64,000 nt of DNA, taken from Paenarthrobacter nicotinovorans. GTDB taxonomy: Bacteria; Actinomycetota; Actinomycetes; Actinomycetales; Micrococcaceae. This document shows, in pieces, positions 54,734 to 63,231 of this stretch. The position numbers were made by a program, and so were the translations under genes. The notes beneath the pieces were generated by a model. The model had not been told where the DNA came from. It did not search any database and was given only the letters and a program-made list of their open reading frames with translations. Position 1 is the first letter of the stretch, and every line of letters starts with the position of its first letter. The stretch is taken from the NCBI RefSeq assembly GCF_021919345.1, contig NZ_CP089293.1, forward strand, positions 3,100,001-3,164,000, given 5' to 3'.

Positions 54734-56410
54734 TTAGAGGTGGAGCCGCGATACGGCTTCCTGGCGCATATCCACCTTGCGGACCTTGCCGGACACCGTC
54801 ATGGGGAAGCTCTCACGGACATCGATGTAACGCGGAATCTTGTAGTGGGCCAGCTTGCCCCGGCAGTAGTCGGCCAGGTCCGCGGCCGTCAGCGGTTCCG
54901 CACCGGGTTTGAGGATGATGCAGGCCATGAGTTCCTCGCCGTACTTCTGGTCCGGCACGCCAATCACCTGCACATCCTGGATGGACGGATGCAGGTACAG
55001 GAACTCCTCGATCTCGCGGGGGTAGATGTTCTCCCCGCCCCGGATCACCATGTCCTTGATGCGGCCCTCAATAACCAGGTACCCGTCCTCGTCCATGCGG
55101 GCAAGGTCCCCCGTGTGCATCCAGCCGTCACCGTCGATGGCTTCGGCCGTCTTGTCGGGCTGGCCCCAGTACCCCTGCATCACCGCATAGCCGCGTGTGC
55201 AGAGTTCACCGATCACACCCCGCTCCACCACTTCCCCGGAACCCGGATCCACGATCCTGCTCTCCAGGTGCGGCATGGTCCGTCCCACTGTGGAGGTCCG
55301 CTGTTCCAGGGTGTCCCCGGCGCGGGTCATGGTGGACACGGGCGAGGTCTCGGTCATGCCGTAGCAAATGGCCACATCCACCATGTGCATCTCATCGATG
55401 ACGCGGCGCATCACTTCGATGGGACACAGCGACCCCGCCATCACTCCGGTTCGCAGGGTTGAGAGATCGTAGGAGCCGAAGTCTTCCAGCGCGAGCTCCG
55501 CGATGAACATGGTGGGCACACCGTACAACGAGGTCCCGCCAAAATCCTGCACAGCCTCCAGCGCGGCCGAAGGGTTGAAGCCCCGGCCCGGAATGATGGT
55601 GGCCGCCCCGAAACTGAGCGCGTTGAGGTTGCCGATCACCATCCCGAAGCAGTGGTAGAACGGCACCGGAATCACCACGCGGTCATGCTCGGTGTAGCCC
55701 AGCAGCCGCCCGATCGAGTTCCCGTTGTTGAGGATGTTGTGGTGCGTCAGCGTTGCACCTTTCGGGAATCCCGTGGTGCCCGAGGTGTACTGCAAATTGA
55801 TGGGATCGTGCGGGTCCAGTTGGGCCATGCGGTCGCGCACCGCTAAAGGCCCGACGCCGTCCGCCCGGGTCAGGAGCTCGCCGTACGTGAGTTCATGGCC
55901 GGCTTCCGGAACGCCCGCGCGGAGTCCCACCGCAGGATCTCCCGGCAGGAACACAATCTCCTTGAGTTCAGGGCAGGCAGCCGCTGCCTGCCTGGCCATG
56001 GCAACGTAGTCGCTGTTCCTGTCCGACGGGGCGGTCACCAGCATCCGCATCCCGTTTTGCTTCACCACGAATTCCAGTTCATGGCTCCGGTAGGCGGGAT
56101 TCACGTTCACCAGCACGGCCCCGATTTTGGCGGTGGCGTACTGGAGGATGGTCCATTCGGCGCAGTTGGGACTCCAGATGCCGATCCGCTCCCCCTTGGC
56201 CACGCCGGTGGCGAGCAGCGCGCGGGCGAGGCGGTCGACGTCGTCGTTCAGTTTCTGGTAGCTCCAGCGGCGGGCGTCTTCGCCGGGCGAGGCGGCGGCC
56301 TCGATGAGGGCGTCCCGCAAAGGGAATTGGGCGGCGATGCGCTCAAAGTTGGCGCCAATGGTCTCTTCTAGCAGCGGGACGTCAGTGTCTCCGGCGGTGT
56401 AGGACAACAT
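54734..56410 (-). CDS. AMP-binding acyl-CoA ligase
   Basis: A 558-residue acyl-activating enzyme of the fatty-acyl-CoA/medium-chain ligase type. P-loop YTSGTTGFPKGATLTH, AMP-binding YGMTETSPVST, the GDGWMHTGDLARMDEDGYL hinge region and the catalytic-Lys region MTVSGKVRKVDMRQEA near the C-terminus are all present. It adenylates a carboxylate and forms the CoA thioester in the cytosol. Substrate class not predictable; a monooxygenase-like protein lies divergently. Confidence 0.92.
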   Translation of the reverse strand: MLSYTAGDTDVPLLEETIGANFERIAAQFPLRDALIEAAASPGEDARRWSYQKLNDDVDRLARALLATGVAKGERIGIWSPNCAEWTILQYATAKIGAVLVNVNPAYRSHELEFVVKQNGMRMLVTAPSDRNSDYVAMARQAAAACPELKEIVFLPGDPAVGLRAGVPEAGHELTYGELLTRADGVGPLAVRDRMAQLDPHDPINLQYTSGTTGFPKGATLTHHNILNNGNSIGRLLGYTEHDRVVIPVPFYHCFGMVIGNLNALSFGAATIIPGRGFNPSAALEAVQDFGGTSLYGVPTMFIAELALEDFGSYDLSTLRTGVMAGSLCPIEVMRRVIDEMHMVDVAICYGMTETSPVSTMTRAGDTLEQRTSTVGRTMPHLESRIVDPGSGEVVERGVIGELCTRGYAVMQGYWGQPDKTAEAIDGDGWMHTGDLARMDEDGYLVIEGRIKDMVIRGGENIYPREIEEFLYLHPSIQDVQVIGVPDQKYGEELMACIILKPGAEPLTAADLADYCRGKLAHYKIPRYIDVRESFPMTVSGKVRKVDMRQEAVSRLHL

Positions 56411-56493
56411 GACGGAACGCTACCAAGCCCGGCCGCGCAACAGAACCGTAACCACCTCCAGCGGCGCCGTGTCCTGCCGGTAGGGTTGGAGCC

Positions 56494-56772
56494 ATGAGTG
56501 CACCCATTGACCTGCAGGCCACGTTCATCCCCAACGAGGGCGAGTTCTTCCGCGTGAAGCTCGCTTTGGAAATCGCGATCGATGAGGTCGTCAACGAGCC
56601 TGGCTGCATCCGCTACGAACTGACCGAAGCCACCGAGGAAAAGCTTGTCCTGACCGAGCGTTGGGAATCCGAGGAGCTGCTGGACAAGCACTCCAAGGGC
56701 ATCGCTGTCCAGGACCTGAACGAGTCACTCAGCGCGCTGCTTGCCGAACCCGTAAAGCTGGAACGTCTCTGA
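56494..56772 (+). CDS. antibiotic-biosynthesis-monooxygenase-fold (YgiN-like) protein
   Basis: A 92-residue ABM-domain protein (dimeric alpha+beta barrel). The pattern EFFRVKLALEIAIDEVVNEPGCIRYELTEATEEKLVLTERWES is the family core. YgiN-like members act on quinols or have unknown small-molecule substrates. It faces a perfect 48-bp palindrome and the thioredoxin gene downstream. Confidence 0.85.
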   Translation: MSAPIDLQATFIPNEGEFFRVKLALEIAIDEVVNEPGCIRYELTEATEEKLVLTERWESEELLDKHSKGIAVQDLNESLSALLAEPVKLERL

Positions 56773-56800
56773 GAGAACGCCTAAACGCTGCAGTTACGCC

Positions 56801-56848
56801 TTAAAGCCCCGAGGTCGCCGTAAATTTACGGCGACCTCGGGGCTTTAA
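56801..56848. terminator. perfect 48-bp palindrome between convergent genes
   Basis: Two 24-base arms (56801-56824 and 56825-56848) are exact reverse complements with no spacer. It lies 28 bases after the ABM stop and 22 bases after the thioredoxin stop. Probably a bidirectional terminator, though T-runs are short (TTAA) and the absence of a loop is unusual. Confidence 0.6.
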
Positions 56849-56870
56849 CGGCGATTTCGCCGGATGAAGT

Positions 56871-57260
56871 CTAGTTTTCCTGTGCCTTTTCCTGAGCCTC
56901 GGCACGGGACTTTGCAACGTGGGCGTGGACTTCTTCCATGTTCAGGCCCTTCACTGCATCAATGACCTGCTCAAGCTGCTGGGCGTTCAGGGCGCCGGGC
57001 TGCGAGAAGACGAGCACCTTTTCGCGGAAAGCCATCAAGGTGGGGATGGAGGTGATCCCGGCCTCGGCGGCGAGCTGCTGCTCGGCTTCCGTGTCCACTT
57101 TGGCGAAGACTACGTCAGAGTGCTTTTCCGATGCCGCTCCGTACGTGGGCGCGAACTGCCGGCAGGGGCCGCACCATGCAGCCCAGAAATCCACCAGGAC
57201 AATGTCGTTGTCTTCGATGGTCGATGCGAACTGTTCACCAGTGATGTCAACTGTAGCCAT
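56871..57260 (-). CDS. trxA: thioredoxin
   Basis: A 129-residue thioredoxin with WCGPC active site (C30, C33) in VLVDFWAAWCGPCRQFAP, cis-Pro region GITSIPTLMAFR and a Glu/Gln/Lys-rich C-terminal tail of about 25 residues beyond the core. It reduces protein disulfides in the cytosol. ATG 57260 is used; the frame continues upstream without domain evidence. Confidence 0.93.
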   Translation of the reverse strand: MATVDITGEQFASTIEDNDIVLVDFWAAWCGPCRQFAPTYGAASEKHSDVVFAKVDTEAEQQLAAEAGITSIPTLMAFREKVLVFSQPGALNAQQLEQVIDAVKGLNMEEVHAHVAKSRAEAQEKAQEN

Positions 57261-57384
57261 GGTTCCACGGTACGCGTCCCGGTCTGTGAACTCCCGCCGG
57301 GCGGGCCCCTGTTCGCTTCCCGCGTCACTGGGAATAAAGCGGCAACCCGCCGTTTCAGGAATCTCTTGATTCGCATTGAACAAG

Positions 57385-57402
57385 TGTTTAGCGTATGAAA
57401 CA
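57385..57402. promoter_or_regulatory. possible TetR autoregulatory site
   Basis: TGTTT-N8-AAACA inverted repeat that ends at the first base of the TetR start codon. Short arms, so weak evidence; position is what a self-repressing TetR would use. Confidence 0.3.
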
Positions 57403-58079
57403 TGCGTTCAACCGCAGACGATTTGACCACCAGGGCGCGCATCCGGGACGCCGCGATCGGACTCTTCGGTCGCGATGGCTTCTCCAGGGCCACAGTCCGG
57501 GCAGTGGCTTCCATTGCCGGCGTCAGCCCGGGGTTGGTCATCCATCATTTCGGCAGCAAAGCCGGTCTCCGAGAGGCCTGTGACCAACACGTCCTGGCCC
57601 TCACAGCCACTCAGGGCAGGGAAAAAGCAGACCCCGGTTCCACCGGCAGGCTCATCCAGGACTACTTGAACAACCCGGACCAGTACACGGAAGAGATCGC
57701 CTACATCCGGCGCAGCCTGGGTGATGAATCCGACGCCGGAGACGCCTTCTTCGACGCTGTGGTGAACCAGTGCCAGGACATCATCCACACCGGCATCGAA
57801 GCAGGCACCATCCGGAAATTCGACGACATCCGGTCCATCGCGGTGATCATCGCGTCCAACAGTCTTTCGATCCTCATGCTGGGCCGGCACCTCTCACGGA
57901 CGCTGGGCACTCCGGCCCCGGAACCCAACGGCATCGGCCCCGACCTTCTGCGCCAGCTCACCCTGCCTCTTCTTGAGATCTATACGCATGGCTTCTATTC
58001 GGACGCGCGGTTCCTGCACGCAGCCCGCGAAGCCCTGGAAGGAAACAACACCAACAACGGAAGGGAGCATGCCCCGTGA
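57402..58079 (+). CDS. TetR-family regulator of an ABC-2 exporter
   Basis: A 225-residue regulator with RIRDAAIGLFGRDGFSRATVRAVASIAGVSPGLVIHHFGSKAGLREACD as HTH region, and a TetR C-terminal ligand domain. The stop overlaps the GTG of the ATPase gene by four bases, so it is in one operon with a two-gene exporter; the usual logic is ligand-induced efflux. Confidence 0.9.
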   Translation: MRSTADDLTTRARIRDAAIGLFGRDGFSRATVRAVASIAGVSPGLVIHHFGSKAGLREACDQHVLALTATQGREKADPGSTGRLIQDYLNNPDQYTEEIAYIRRSLGDESDAGDAFFDAVVNQCQDIIHTGIEAGTIRKFDDIRSIAVIIASNSLSILMLGRHLSRTLGTPAPEPNGIGPDLLRQLTLPLLEIYTHGFYSDARFLHAAREALEGNNTNNGREHAP

Positions 58080-59068
58080 CCCAGGCAATCGTCGTCAAGG
58101 GGTTACGCAAGAAGTTCGGTCAACGCGAGGTTCTGCACGGGCTGGATTTCGCGGTGGAACCCGGGACAGTCTTCGGGGTGATCGGACCGAACGGTGCCGG
58201 AAAGACCACCACCATGCGCTGCCTGCTGGACATCATCCGGCCCAGCGGCGGTTCCATTTCCGTCTTGGGACAGGATCCGAGGCGGGGCGGCACAGCACTG
58301 CGAAGGCGGATCGGCTATCTGCCCGGGGAACTGCATTTGGAGAACCGCACCACGGGCCGCCGCATGCTGGAGCATTTTGCTGCCATCAGCGGCCCGGTGG
58401 ATGAACGGCACGTCAACGATCTCGCAGACCGCCTTCAGTTGGACCTGGACCGGCAGACCCGCAAGCTATCCAAGGGAAACAAGCAGAAGCTGGGCCTCCT
58501 GCAGGCGTTCATGCACAAGCCTGAGCTCCTGGTCCTGGACGAACCCACCAGCGGACTTGACCCCTTGGTCCAGCAGGTCTTCCATGCCATGGTCCGCGAG
58601 GCCGTGGACGGCGGCGCCACCGTGTTCCTCAGCTCGCATGTCCTGAGCGAAGTCCAGCAGGCCGCGGACGCCGTCGCCATCCTCCGCGACGGCGACATCG
58701 TCACCGTTTCCACTGTGGAGGCTCTGAGGACGGCGGCGGTCAGGCAGCTGCGGTTCAACAGCACAGGAACAGAAGCGCACGACGTCGGCGCGCTGCTGGC
58801 CCGGGTGCCGGGCGTCGCCAATATCGCGGTGCGGGAACTGCCCGCAGACGGCCATGCGAGCGGAACCGTGGAAGCCACGGCCACCTTGTCCGGCCATATC
58901 CAGCCCTTGGTCCAGGAACTGGCACGGCTGCACCTGACAGACCTGGTCCTGGAAGAGCCGGACCTGGAAGAAGCCGTCCTGACCCTCTATACGGGCGGCG
59001 AAGCGCCCTCCAGTATGGGAAATCCCCAGAGAGCCGGCCATCAACCGGAAGGAGCCCACCGTGCCTAG
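58076..59068 (+). CDS. ABC transporter ATP-binding protein (ABC-2 exporter, DrrA-like)
   Basis: A 330-residue ATPase. Walker A GPNGAGKTT (37-45), signature KLSKGNKQKLGLLQAF, Walker B LLVLDEPTSGLDP. A C-terminal extension after about residue 215 (VAILRDGDIVTVSTVEALR onward) is typical of the daunorubicin-resistance-type exporters. The start is GTG with GGAAGGGAG upstream. Confidence 0.92.
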   Translation: MTQAIVVKGLRKKFGQREVLHGLDFAVEPGTVFGVIGPNGAGKTTTMRCLLDIIRPSGGSISVLGQDPRRGGTALRRRIGYLPGELHLENRTTGRRMLEHFAAISGPVDERHVNDLADRLQLDLDRQTRKLSKGNKQKLGLLQAFMHKPELLVLDEPTSGLDPLVQQVFHAMVREAVDGGATVFLSSHVLSEVQQAADAVAILRDGDIVTVSTVEALRTAAVRQLRFNSTGTEAHDVGALLARVPGVANIAVRELPADGHASGTVEATATLSGHIQPLVQELARLHLTDLVLEEPDLEEAVLTLYTGGEAPSSMGNPQRAGHQPEGAHRA

Positions 59069-59861
59069 GCCATTGCCGCTCTTCACCAAAGCACTGACTG
59101 ACTCGTGGCGCTCCACCTTGGCTTGGGCGCTGGGACTGACGGGCGCGATCATGCTGTACCTGCCGTTGTATCCGTCCATCGGAGGCAGCGCCCAGATGCA
59201 GCAAATGATTGATGCCCTCCCTCAAGGCATGACCAAGGCCCTGAACTACGACCAAATAGCCACGGGACCCGGCTACACCCAGGCCACCCTTTTCGGACTC
59301 ATCGGCTTCCTGCTGATGTCCATGGCCTCCATTGGTTGGGGCGCGGCGGCGGTGGGAGGTGACGAGGAGTCCGGGCTTTTGGAACTCACCCTCGCCCACA
59401 GCGTCACCCGCGTGCAGGTGGTCCTGGAGCGGGCGTCGGCCATTTTGGTCCGCATTGCGCTGCTCACCGCCTTGGTCTTCGTGCTGGTGCTGGTACTGAA
59501 CGGACCCGCAAAACTTGAGATCGACGTCGGGCATCTTTTCGGCGCCGTGCTGCTGTTCGCCGCCTTGGCCCTTCTGAGCGGTACAGCCGCACTGTGTGCC
59601 GGCGCCCTCACGGGACGGAAGGTGTACGGAGTCGCTGCCGGTGCTGCTGTTGCGGTCCTCGGCTACGTATTCAATGCGGTGGGGCGGCAAAGCCCCGATG
59701 TGGAGTGGCTGCTGAACCTTTCGCCGTATCACTGGGCGTACGGCAATTCACCCGTGACCAACGGGGCTGACTGGGGCGCCGTGACAGGGCTGCTGTGCAT
59801 ATCGGCGGCACTGATTGCGCTGGGAACTTTGGCCTTGCAGCGGCGGGACGTTGGGGTCTAG
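59061..59861 (+). CDS. ABC-2-type exporter permease
   Basis: A 266-residue membrane protein with about six hydrophobic helices and GTG start overlapping the ATPase stop by eight bases. Polar segment GGDEESGLLELTLAHSVTRVQVVLERA between helices two and three is the ABC-2 cytoplasmic coupling region. The pair would export a hydrophobic toxin, drug or lipid. Confidence 0.88.
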   Translation: MPRPLPLFTKALTDSWRSTLAWALGLTGAIMLYLPLYPSIGGSAQMQQMIDALPQGMTKALNYDQIATGPGYTQATLFGLIGFLLMSMASIGWGAAAVGGDEESGLLELTLAHSVTRVQVVLERASAILVRIALLTALVFVLVLVLNGPAKLEIDVGHLFGAVLLFAALALLSGTAALCAGALTGRKVYGVAAGAAVAVLGYVFNAVGRQSPDVEWLLNLSPYHWAYGNSPVTNGADWGAVTGLLCISAALIALGTLALQRRDVGV

Positions 59862-60421
59862 TTCCAGACGTGCGGTGCGGGACGGCGCGCTCCGGGCAGC
59901 GCGTTGTTTTCGCGCCACTCGTGGATCCATTCGGGCAGTTCAAGGTCCGCCGGCGGCGCACCGAACTCGGCGATGATCTCCTCCTGTGTCACGGGCTTGC
60001 CCTTGGCCACCAGGCGGGTGGCGATGTGGGCACGGGCGTAGATCTCACCGTCCACCACCATGCGCTGTTCGAAGTAGATCGCTTTGGTATCGAGGCCGAT
60101 GATGCGGGTTTCAATGGTGTAGCGCTGCCACAACTGCAAGGATTTGCGGAACGCAATGGTCTCCCCGGCAGCCACCGGGCTCCAACCCCGTTTGCGCATC
60201 TTGTTCCAGATCCCGCTGCGCACCATGAGGTCGAACCGGCCCAGGTCCATCAGGGAAAAGTACATGCCGTTGTTGACGTGCATGGCGATGTCGATGTCCG
60301 TGGGAAGCACCCGCAAGGGCAGCGACGATTCGTCCCAAACGTTCAACGGCGTGCGCTTGGAGGACGTGAACAGCAACATGAGGGTGCGTAGAAGCAGATG
60401 CATGGCAACAATGTTACCCAT
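59858..60421 (-). CDS. acyl-CoA thioesterase-like (4HBT_2/THEM6 type)
   Basis: A 187-residue hot-dog protein. LPTDIDIAMHVNNGMYFSLMDLGRFDLMVRSG is the THEM6/4HBT_2 signature, with Asp/His/Asn in the active position, followed by VAAGETIAFRKSLQLWQRYTIETRIIGLDTKAIYFEQRMV. ATG 60421 has GGAAG upstream; ATG 60403 is also possible. It converges with the exporter permease, sharing a four-base overlap at the 3' ends. Confidence 0.85.
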   Translation of the reverse strand: MGNIVAMHLLLRTLMLLFTSSKRTPLNVWDESSLPLRVLPTDIDIAMHVNNGMYFSLMDLGRFDLMVRSGIWNKMRKRGWSPVAAGETIAFRKSLQLWQRYTIETRIIGLDTKAIYFEQRMVVDGEIYARAHIATRLVAKGKPVTQEEIIAEFGAPPADLELPEWIHEWRENNALPGARRPAPHVWN

Positions 60422-60612
60422 GAGTAACTTCCAGCGAAAGATGCCGACCGCATTGTGGGACGCTCTGCTGGATTCAGCCAAAGGAACGAGCACGGGCCTC
60501 GCTGTTTGTTCAACTTTATGTCCAACGATTGCACTAACGTTTACCGCTGGTTCATCAAAGACGTGCACAATATCTGGAACTCGTATTGGAAGAAAACATC
60601 AGGGAGATCCCT

Positions 60613-60831
60613 TTGAGTACGCTGCAAACCAGCAGGCCCAGCGGCGACGTCTGGCCCGAACTCCAGCGCCACCAGACAGTGGTGCTCCAGGACGCGCGCG
60701 GGAACCGCATCGAAGGAACCCTGGACGGAATGACCGACGACCGCAGCACCCTCTGGATCCAGCTCAAGGGCGGCCTGGGCCGTCAACTGATACACCACTT
60801 GGACGGCTACTGGCTGGAAACCACCGCCTGA
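60613..60831 (+). CDS. small conserved-looking protein, unknown function
   Basis: A 72-residue product if it starts at TTG 60613, which has GGGAG eight bases upstream; an earlier in-frame TTG at 60586 gives 81 residues. The sequence (PSGDVWPELQRHQTVVLQDARGNRIEGTLDGMTDDRSTLWIQLKGGLGRQLI) resembles a small beta-rich domain, perhaps Sm/SH3-like from the strand spacing, but no family is recognised. It ends 49 bases before the K+ channel gene. Confidence 0.55.
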   Translation: MSTLQTSRPSGDVWPELQRHQTVVLQDARGNRIEGTLDGMTDDRSTLWIQLKGGLGRQLIHHLDGYWLETTA

Positions 60832-60880
60832 GCAACTCCGCAAGCCCCCGGCCGGCCCGGCCTGTGGCTAGTATTCCCGT

Positions 60881-61639
60881 ATGACTCAAGCGCGATACCG
60901 GGACCTCGTCGAATGGCCGCTCATGGCCACGGCACTGATATTCCTCGCCGCCTACGCGTGGCAGGTCATTGGCCGGGTCGACGGGCCCTCGGCAGTCCCT
61001 TTCGAGGTGATTTTGTGGATCACCTGGGGAATTTTCGCGCTGGACTATTTCATCAACCTCTGGCTTGCCGAGGACCGCATGCGCTGGTTTGTGTGGAACC
61101 TCCACGAACTCCTGATCGTGGTGCTCCCCTTCTTCCGGCCTTTGCGGTTGTTGCGCCTGGTCACCCTCCTCTCCGTGCTGCAACGCACCGTGGGCGAAAC
61201 CCTCCGTGGCCGGGTGGCAACCTACGTCGCCGGGGCCGCCGCCATGCTCATCCTCATCGGCGCCCTGGCGGTGTTGGATGTTGAACAGAACGCCCCCGAC
61301 GCCAAGATCCTGACCTTCGGCGACGCAGCATGGTGGGCCGTCACCACCATCACCACCGTGGGCTACGGCGATCTGTACCCGGTGACGCCCATTGGCAGGG
61401 TGGTAGCTGCCGCCCTGATGATGAGCGGCATCGCTGTTCTCGGTATCGTGACGGCCTCCATCGCTTCCTGGCTTGTCCAGCGGATCGAGGAGAACGCCGA
61501 GGGGGTCGCCGCCGCAGCGGGAGAAAAGGCAGCAGCGGCCGAAGAACCAGTCCGGGCTGAAATGGCGGACCTGGTGAGCGAAATCGCGGCCTTGCGGCTG
61601 GAGATTGCGGAGCTCCGGAAAATCTCGGAGAGTCGCTGA
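60881..61639 (+). CDS. potassium channel protein with abbreviated voltage-sensor region
   Basis: A 252-residue VIC-type channel. Six predicted helices; the pore has the selectivity filter TVGYGD (159-164) after AAWWAVTTITT. The S4-like segment has arginines spaced in FFRPLRLLRLVTLLSVLQR (84-102), weaker than a classical Kv sensor. The final 45 residues after the last helix are Ala/Glu-rich, ending in a heptad-like LxxEIxxLRxE pattern suited to a coiled-coil tetramerisation tail. Confidence 0.9.
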   Translation: MTQARYRDLVEWPLMATALIFLAAYAWQVIGRVDGPSAVPFEVILWITWGIFALDYFINLWLAEDRMRWFVWNLHELLIVVLPFFRPLRLLRLVTLLSVLQRTVGETLRGRVATYVAGAAAMLILIGALAVLDVEQNAPDAKILTFGDAAWWAVTTITTVGYGDLYPVTPIGRVVAAALMMSGIAVLGIVTASIASWLVQRIEENAEGVAAAAGEKAAAAEEPVRAEMADLVSEIAALRLEIAELRKISESR

Positions 61640-61825
61640 AGGGCCACTTCTGCCCCCGGCTCAGACGCCCCACCCCGGGCCCGGCTCGCGCTGGCCGGGG
61701 ACACCCACATTCACTGCGGACATCGCCCCGGACCAATGACACGTAAATTTGGGTGTCCTTCGTCCATTGTCGTGGCCCGGACGAAAATGGCAGCTCAAAT
61801 CGCGAGATTCCACCAGGGCACAAAA

Positions 61826-61854
61826 AATCCCCGGAACCAGTGGTTCCGGGGATT
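61826..61854. terminator. bidirectional terminator next to tRNA-Tyr
   Basis: 13-base arms AATCCCCGGAACC and GGTTCCGGGGATT around a 3-base AGT loop, flanked by AAAAA on one side and TTTTCTTT on the other. It terminates tRNA-Tyr (minus) 10 bases after the tRNA and could also stop plus-strand transcripts. Confidence 0.85.
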
Positions 61855-61863
61855 TTCTTTGGG

Positions 61864-61945
61864 TGGCAGATGAGGGATTCGAACCCCCGTAGGCGTTGCC
61901 AGCTGATTTACAGTCAGCCCCCTTTGGCCGCTCGGGTAATCTGCC
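61864..61945 (-). tRNA. tRNA-Tyr (GTA)
   Basis: An 82-base class II-type tRNA: acceptor GGCAGAT/ATCTGCC, D-loop ACCCGAGCGGCCAAAGG, anticodon stem CTGAC/GTCAG-type with loop CTGTAAA (anticodon GTA), a variable arm TGGCAACGCCTAC, T-arm GGGGGTTCGAATCCCTC and discriminator A. CCA not encoded. Confidence 0.92.
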
Positions 61946-62072
61946 GAACTTCAAAAGAAGATCACTTCCGGAGACCATTTCTTTCGATCCGGTAACCGAA
62001 GGCAGAGACAACCTTACAGAAGTTTCAGCGAAGAATCTAATCGGACGCAGACACCCTGATTTTCCGCATGTT

Positions 62073-62339
62073 TCAGGCCTGTCCGAGGATCCTGCCAGCG
62101 AGTTTGGCTTCAAACCTCTCGGCCTGTTCGGCAGTGATCTGGTTGAGCTGCACGGCCCGCAGAAGATCTGCGTGGACGCCGTCCATCCGGGCAGTGGCAT
62201 CGGGAACCGGGCTCAGTACGATCGACGCAGCCACGGCCGCCGCAGCGACGGCGCTTGCAGCTGCCACGGCTGCCGTGCCAATCGAACCGGCTGCTGCCGA
62301 GGCGGACTTGCTGATGGACTGGACGGCCTTGCTGCTCAT
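62073..62339 (-). CDS. small Ala-rich membrane-associated protein, unknown
   Basis: An 88-residue product starting at ATG 62339 with GGAGG six bases upstream. An alanine/valine stretch (about 17-45) could be a membrane helix or signal, followed by a soluble part (ARMDGVHADLLRAVQLNQITAEQAERFEAKLAGRILGQ) that looks helical. No family recognised; it lies between tRNA-Tyr and yajQ. Confidence 0.55.
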   Translation of the reverse strand: MSSKAVQSISKSASAAAGSIGTAAVAAASAVAAAAVAASIVLSPVPDATARMDGVHADLLRAVQLNQITAEQAERFEAKLAGRILGQA

Positions 62340-62522
62340 GCTGATCCTCCGACGATACGTTCTTTCAACTGGTACAACTCTCGGCCAGCTACCTCGGTTC
62401 CCACCTTGCGTGTGCTGTGAGCGAACTGTGAAAGCCCTCCACCGTCCCAAGTGCCGGCTTCCGTACTAGGCTGGATGCCAGACCCAACCCGCCCTCACAG
62501 GGCCCCCAACCTAAGGAGAGTC

Positions 62523-63014
62523 ATGGCAGGCGAATCCACATTCGACGTCGTCAGCAAGGTAGACAAGCAAGAGGTCGCCAACGCACTGAACCAGTCCCAG
62601 AAGGAAATCGCGCAGCGATACGACTTCAAGGGTGTCGGCGCGGAGATCGACTTCAGTGGCGAAAAGATCCTCATGAAGGCCAACTCGGAGGACCGCGTCC
62701 TTGCAGTCCTGGACGTCTTCCAGTCCAAGCTCATCAAGCGCGGCATCTCCCTGAAGTCCCTCGACCAGGGCGAGCCCTACCCCTCGGGCAAGGAATTCCG
62801 CCTGGAGTGCACCATCAAGGAAGGCATCGCCCAGGACATCGCCAAGAAGATCAACAAGATCATCCGCGATGAAGCCCCCAAGTCCGTCAAGTCCCAGATC
62901 CAGGGCGACGAACTCCGCGTGACCTCCAAGTCCCGCGACGACCTTCAGGAAACCATGAACATCCTCAAGAAGTTCGAAGAGGCCGACCTCCAGTTCGTGA
63001 ACTTCCGCAGCTAA
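62523..63014 (+). CDS. yajQ: YajQ-family nucleotide/c-di-GMP-binding protein
   Basis: A 163-residue double-ferredoxin-fold protein with strong family motifs: STFDVVSKVDKQEVANALNQSQKEIAQRYDFKG, LIKRGISLKSLD, and the C-terminal IQGDELRVTSKSRDDLQ. Other YajQ proteins bind tRNA, GTP or c-di-GMP; specificity here unknown. ATG 62523 has GGAGAG upstream. Confidence 0.9.
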   Translation: MAGESTFDVVSKVDKQEVANALNQSQKEIAQRYDFKGVGAEIDFSGEKILMKANSEDRVLAVLDVFQSKLIKRGISLKSLDQGEPYPSGKEFRLECTIKEGIAQDIAKKINKIIRDEAPKSVKSQIQGDELRVTSKSRDDLQETMNILKKFEEADLQFVNFRS

Positions 63015-63048
63015 CCAAGCGGTCGCCCGGCATTGGCCAGGGCGCGCC

Positions 63049-63093
63049 AAAGCCGGGATGCACGCCCCACGGGGCAGCGCGTCCCGGCTTTTT
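63049..63093 (+). terminator. intrinsic terminator after yajQ
   Basis: AAAGCCGGGA and TCCCGGCTTTTT form a stem around a loop that itself pairs (GCCCC/GGGGC), ending in TTTTT. It begins 35 bases after the yajQ stop. Confidence 0.85.
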
Positions 63094-63151
63094 CGTTGCC
63101 TGTAACTACAGCGACTGTCGTAATGGACGGGAAAATTAGAGCACGATTAGT

Positions 63152-63179
63152 TTGCGTAATAGCCGCGGCACAGTATTCT
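63152..63179 (+). promoter_or_regulatory. promoter of the iron-permease gene
   Basis: -35 TTGCGT (63152-63157) and -10 TATTCT (63174-63179) with 16-base spacing, 53 bases before the efeU ATG. The iron-box-like palindrome starts six bases downstream. Confidence 0.5.
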
Positions 63180-63184
63180 TCTTC

Positions 63185-63200
63185 CTTAGGCGAGCCTAAG
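63185..63200. promoter_or_regulatory. iron-box-like operator (DtxR/IdeR type)
   Basis: Palindrome CTTAGGC-GA-GCCTAAG. The TTAGG...CCTAA core resembles DtxR/IdeR boxes (TTAGGTTAGGCTAACCTAA). Located between promoter and start codon of an iron permease, so iron-dependent repression is likely. Confidence 0.65.
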
Positions 63201-63231
63201 TACGGCTCCCCTTAGCGAAAGAACACTCACC

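Noticed and set aside
54695..55462. Open frame opposite the acyl-CoA ligase
   Set aside because: The ligase motifs on the minus strand are unambiguous; the plus frame has no domain.
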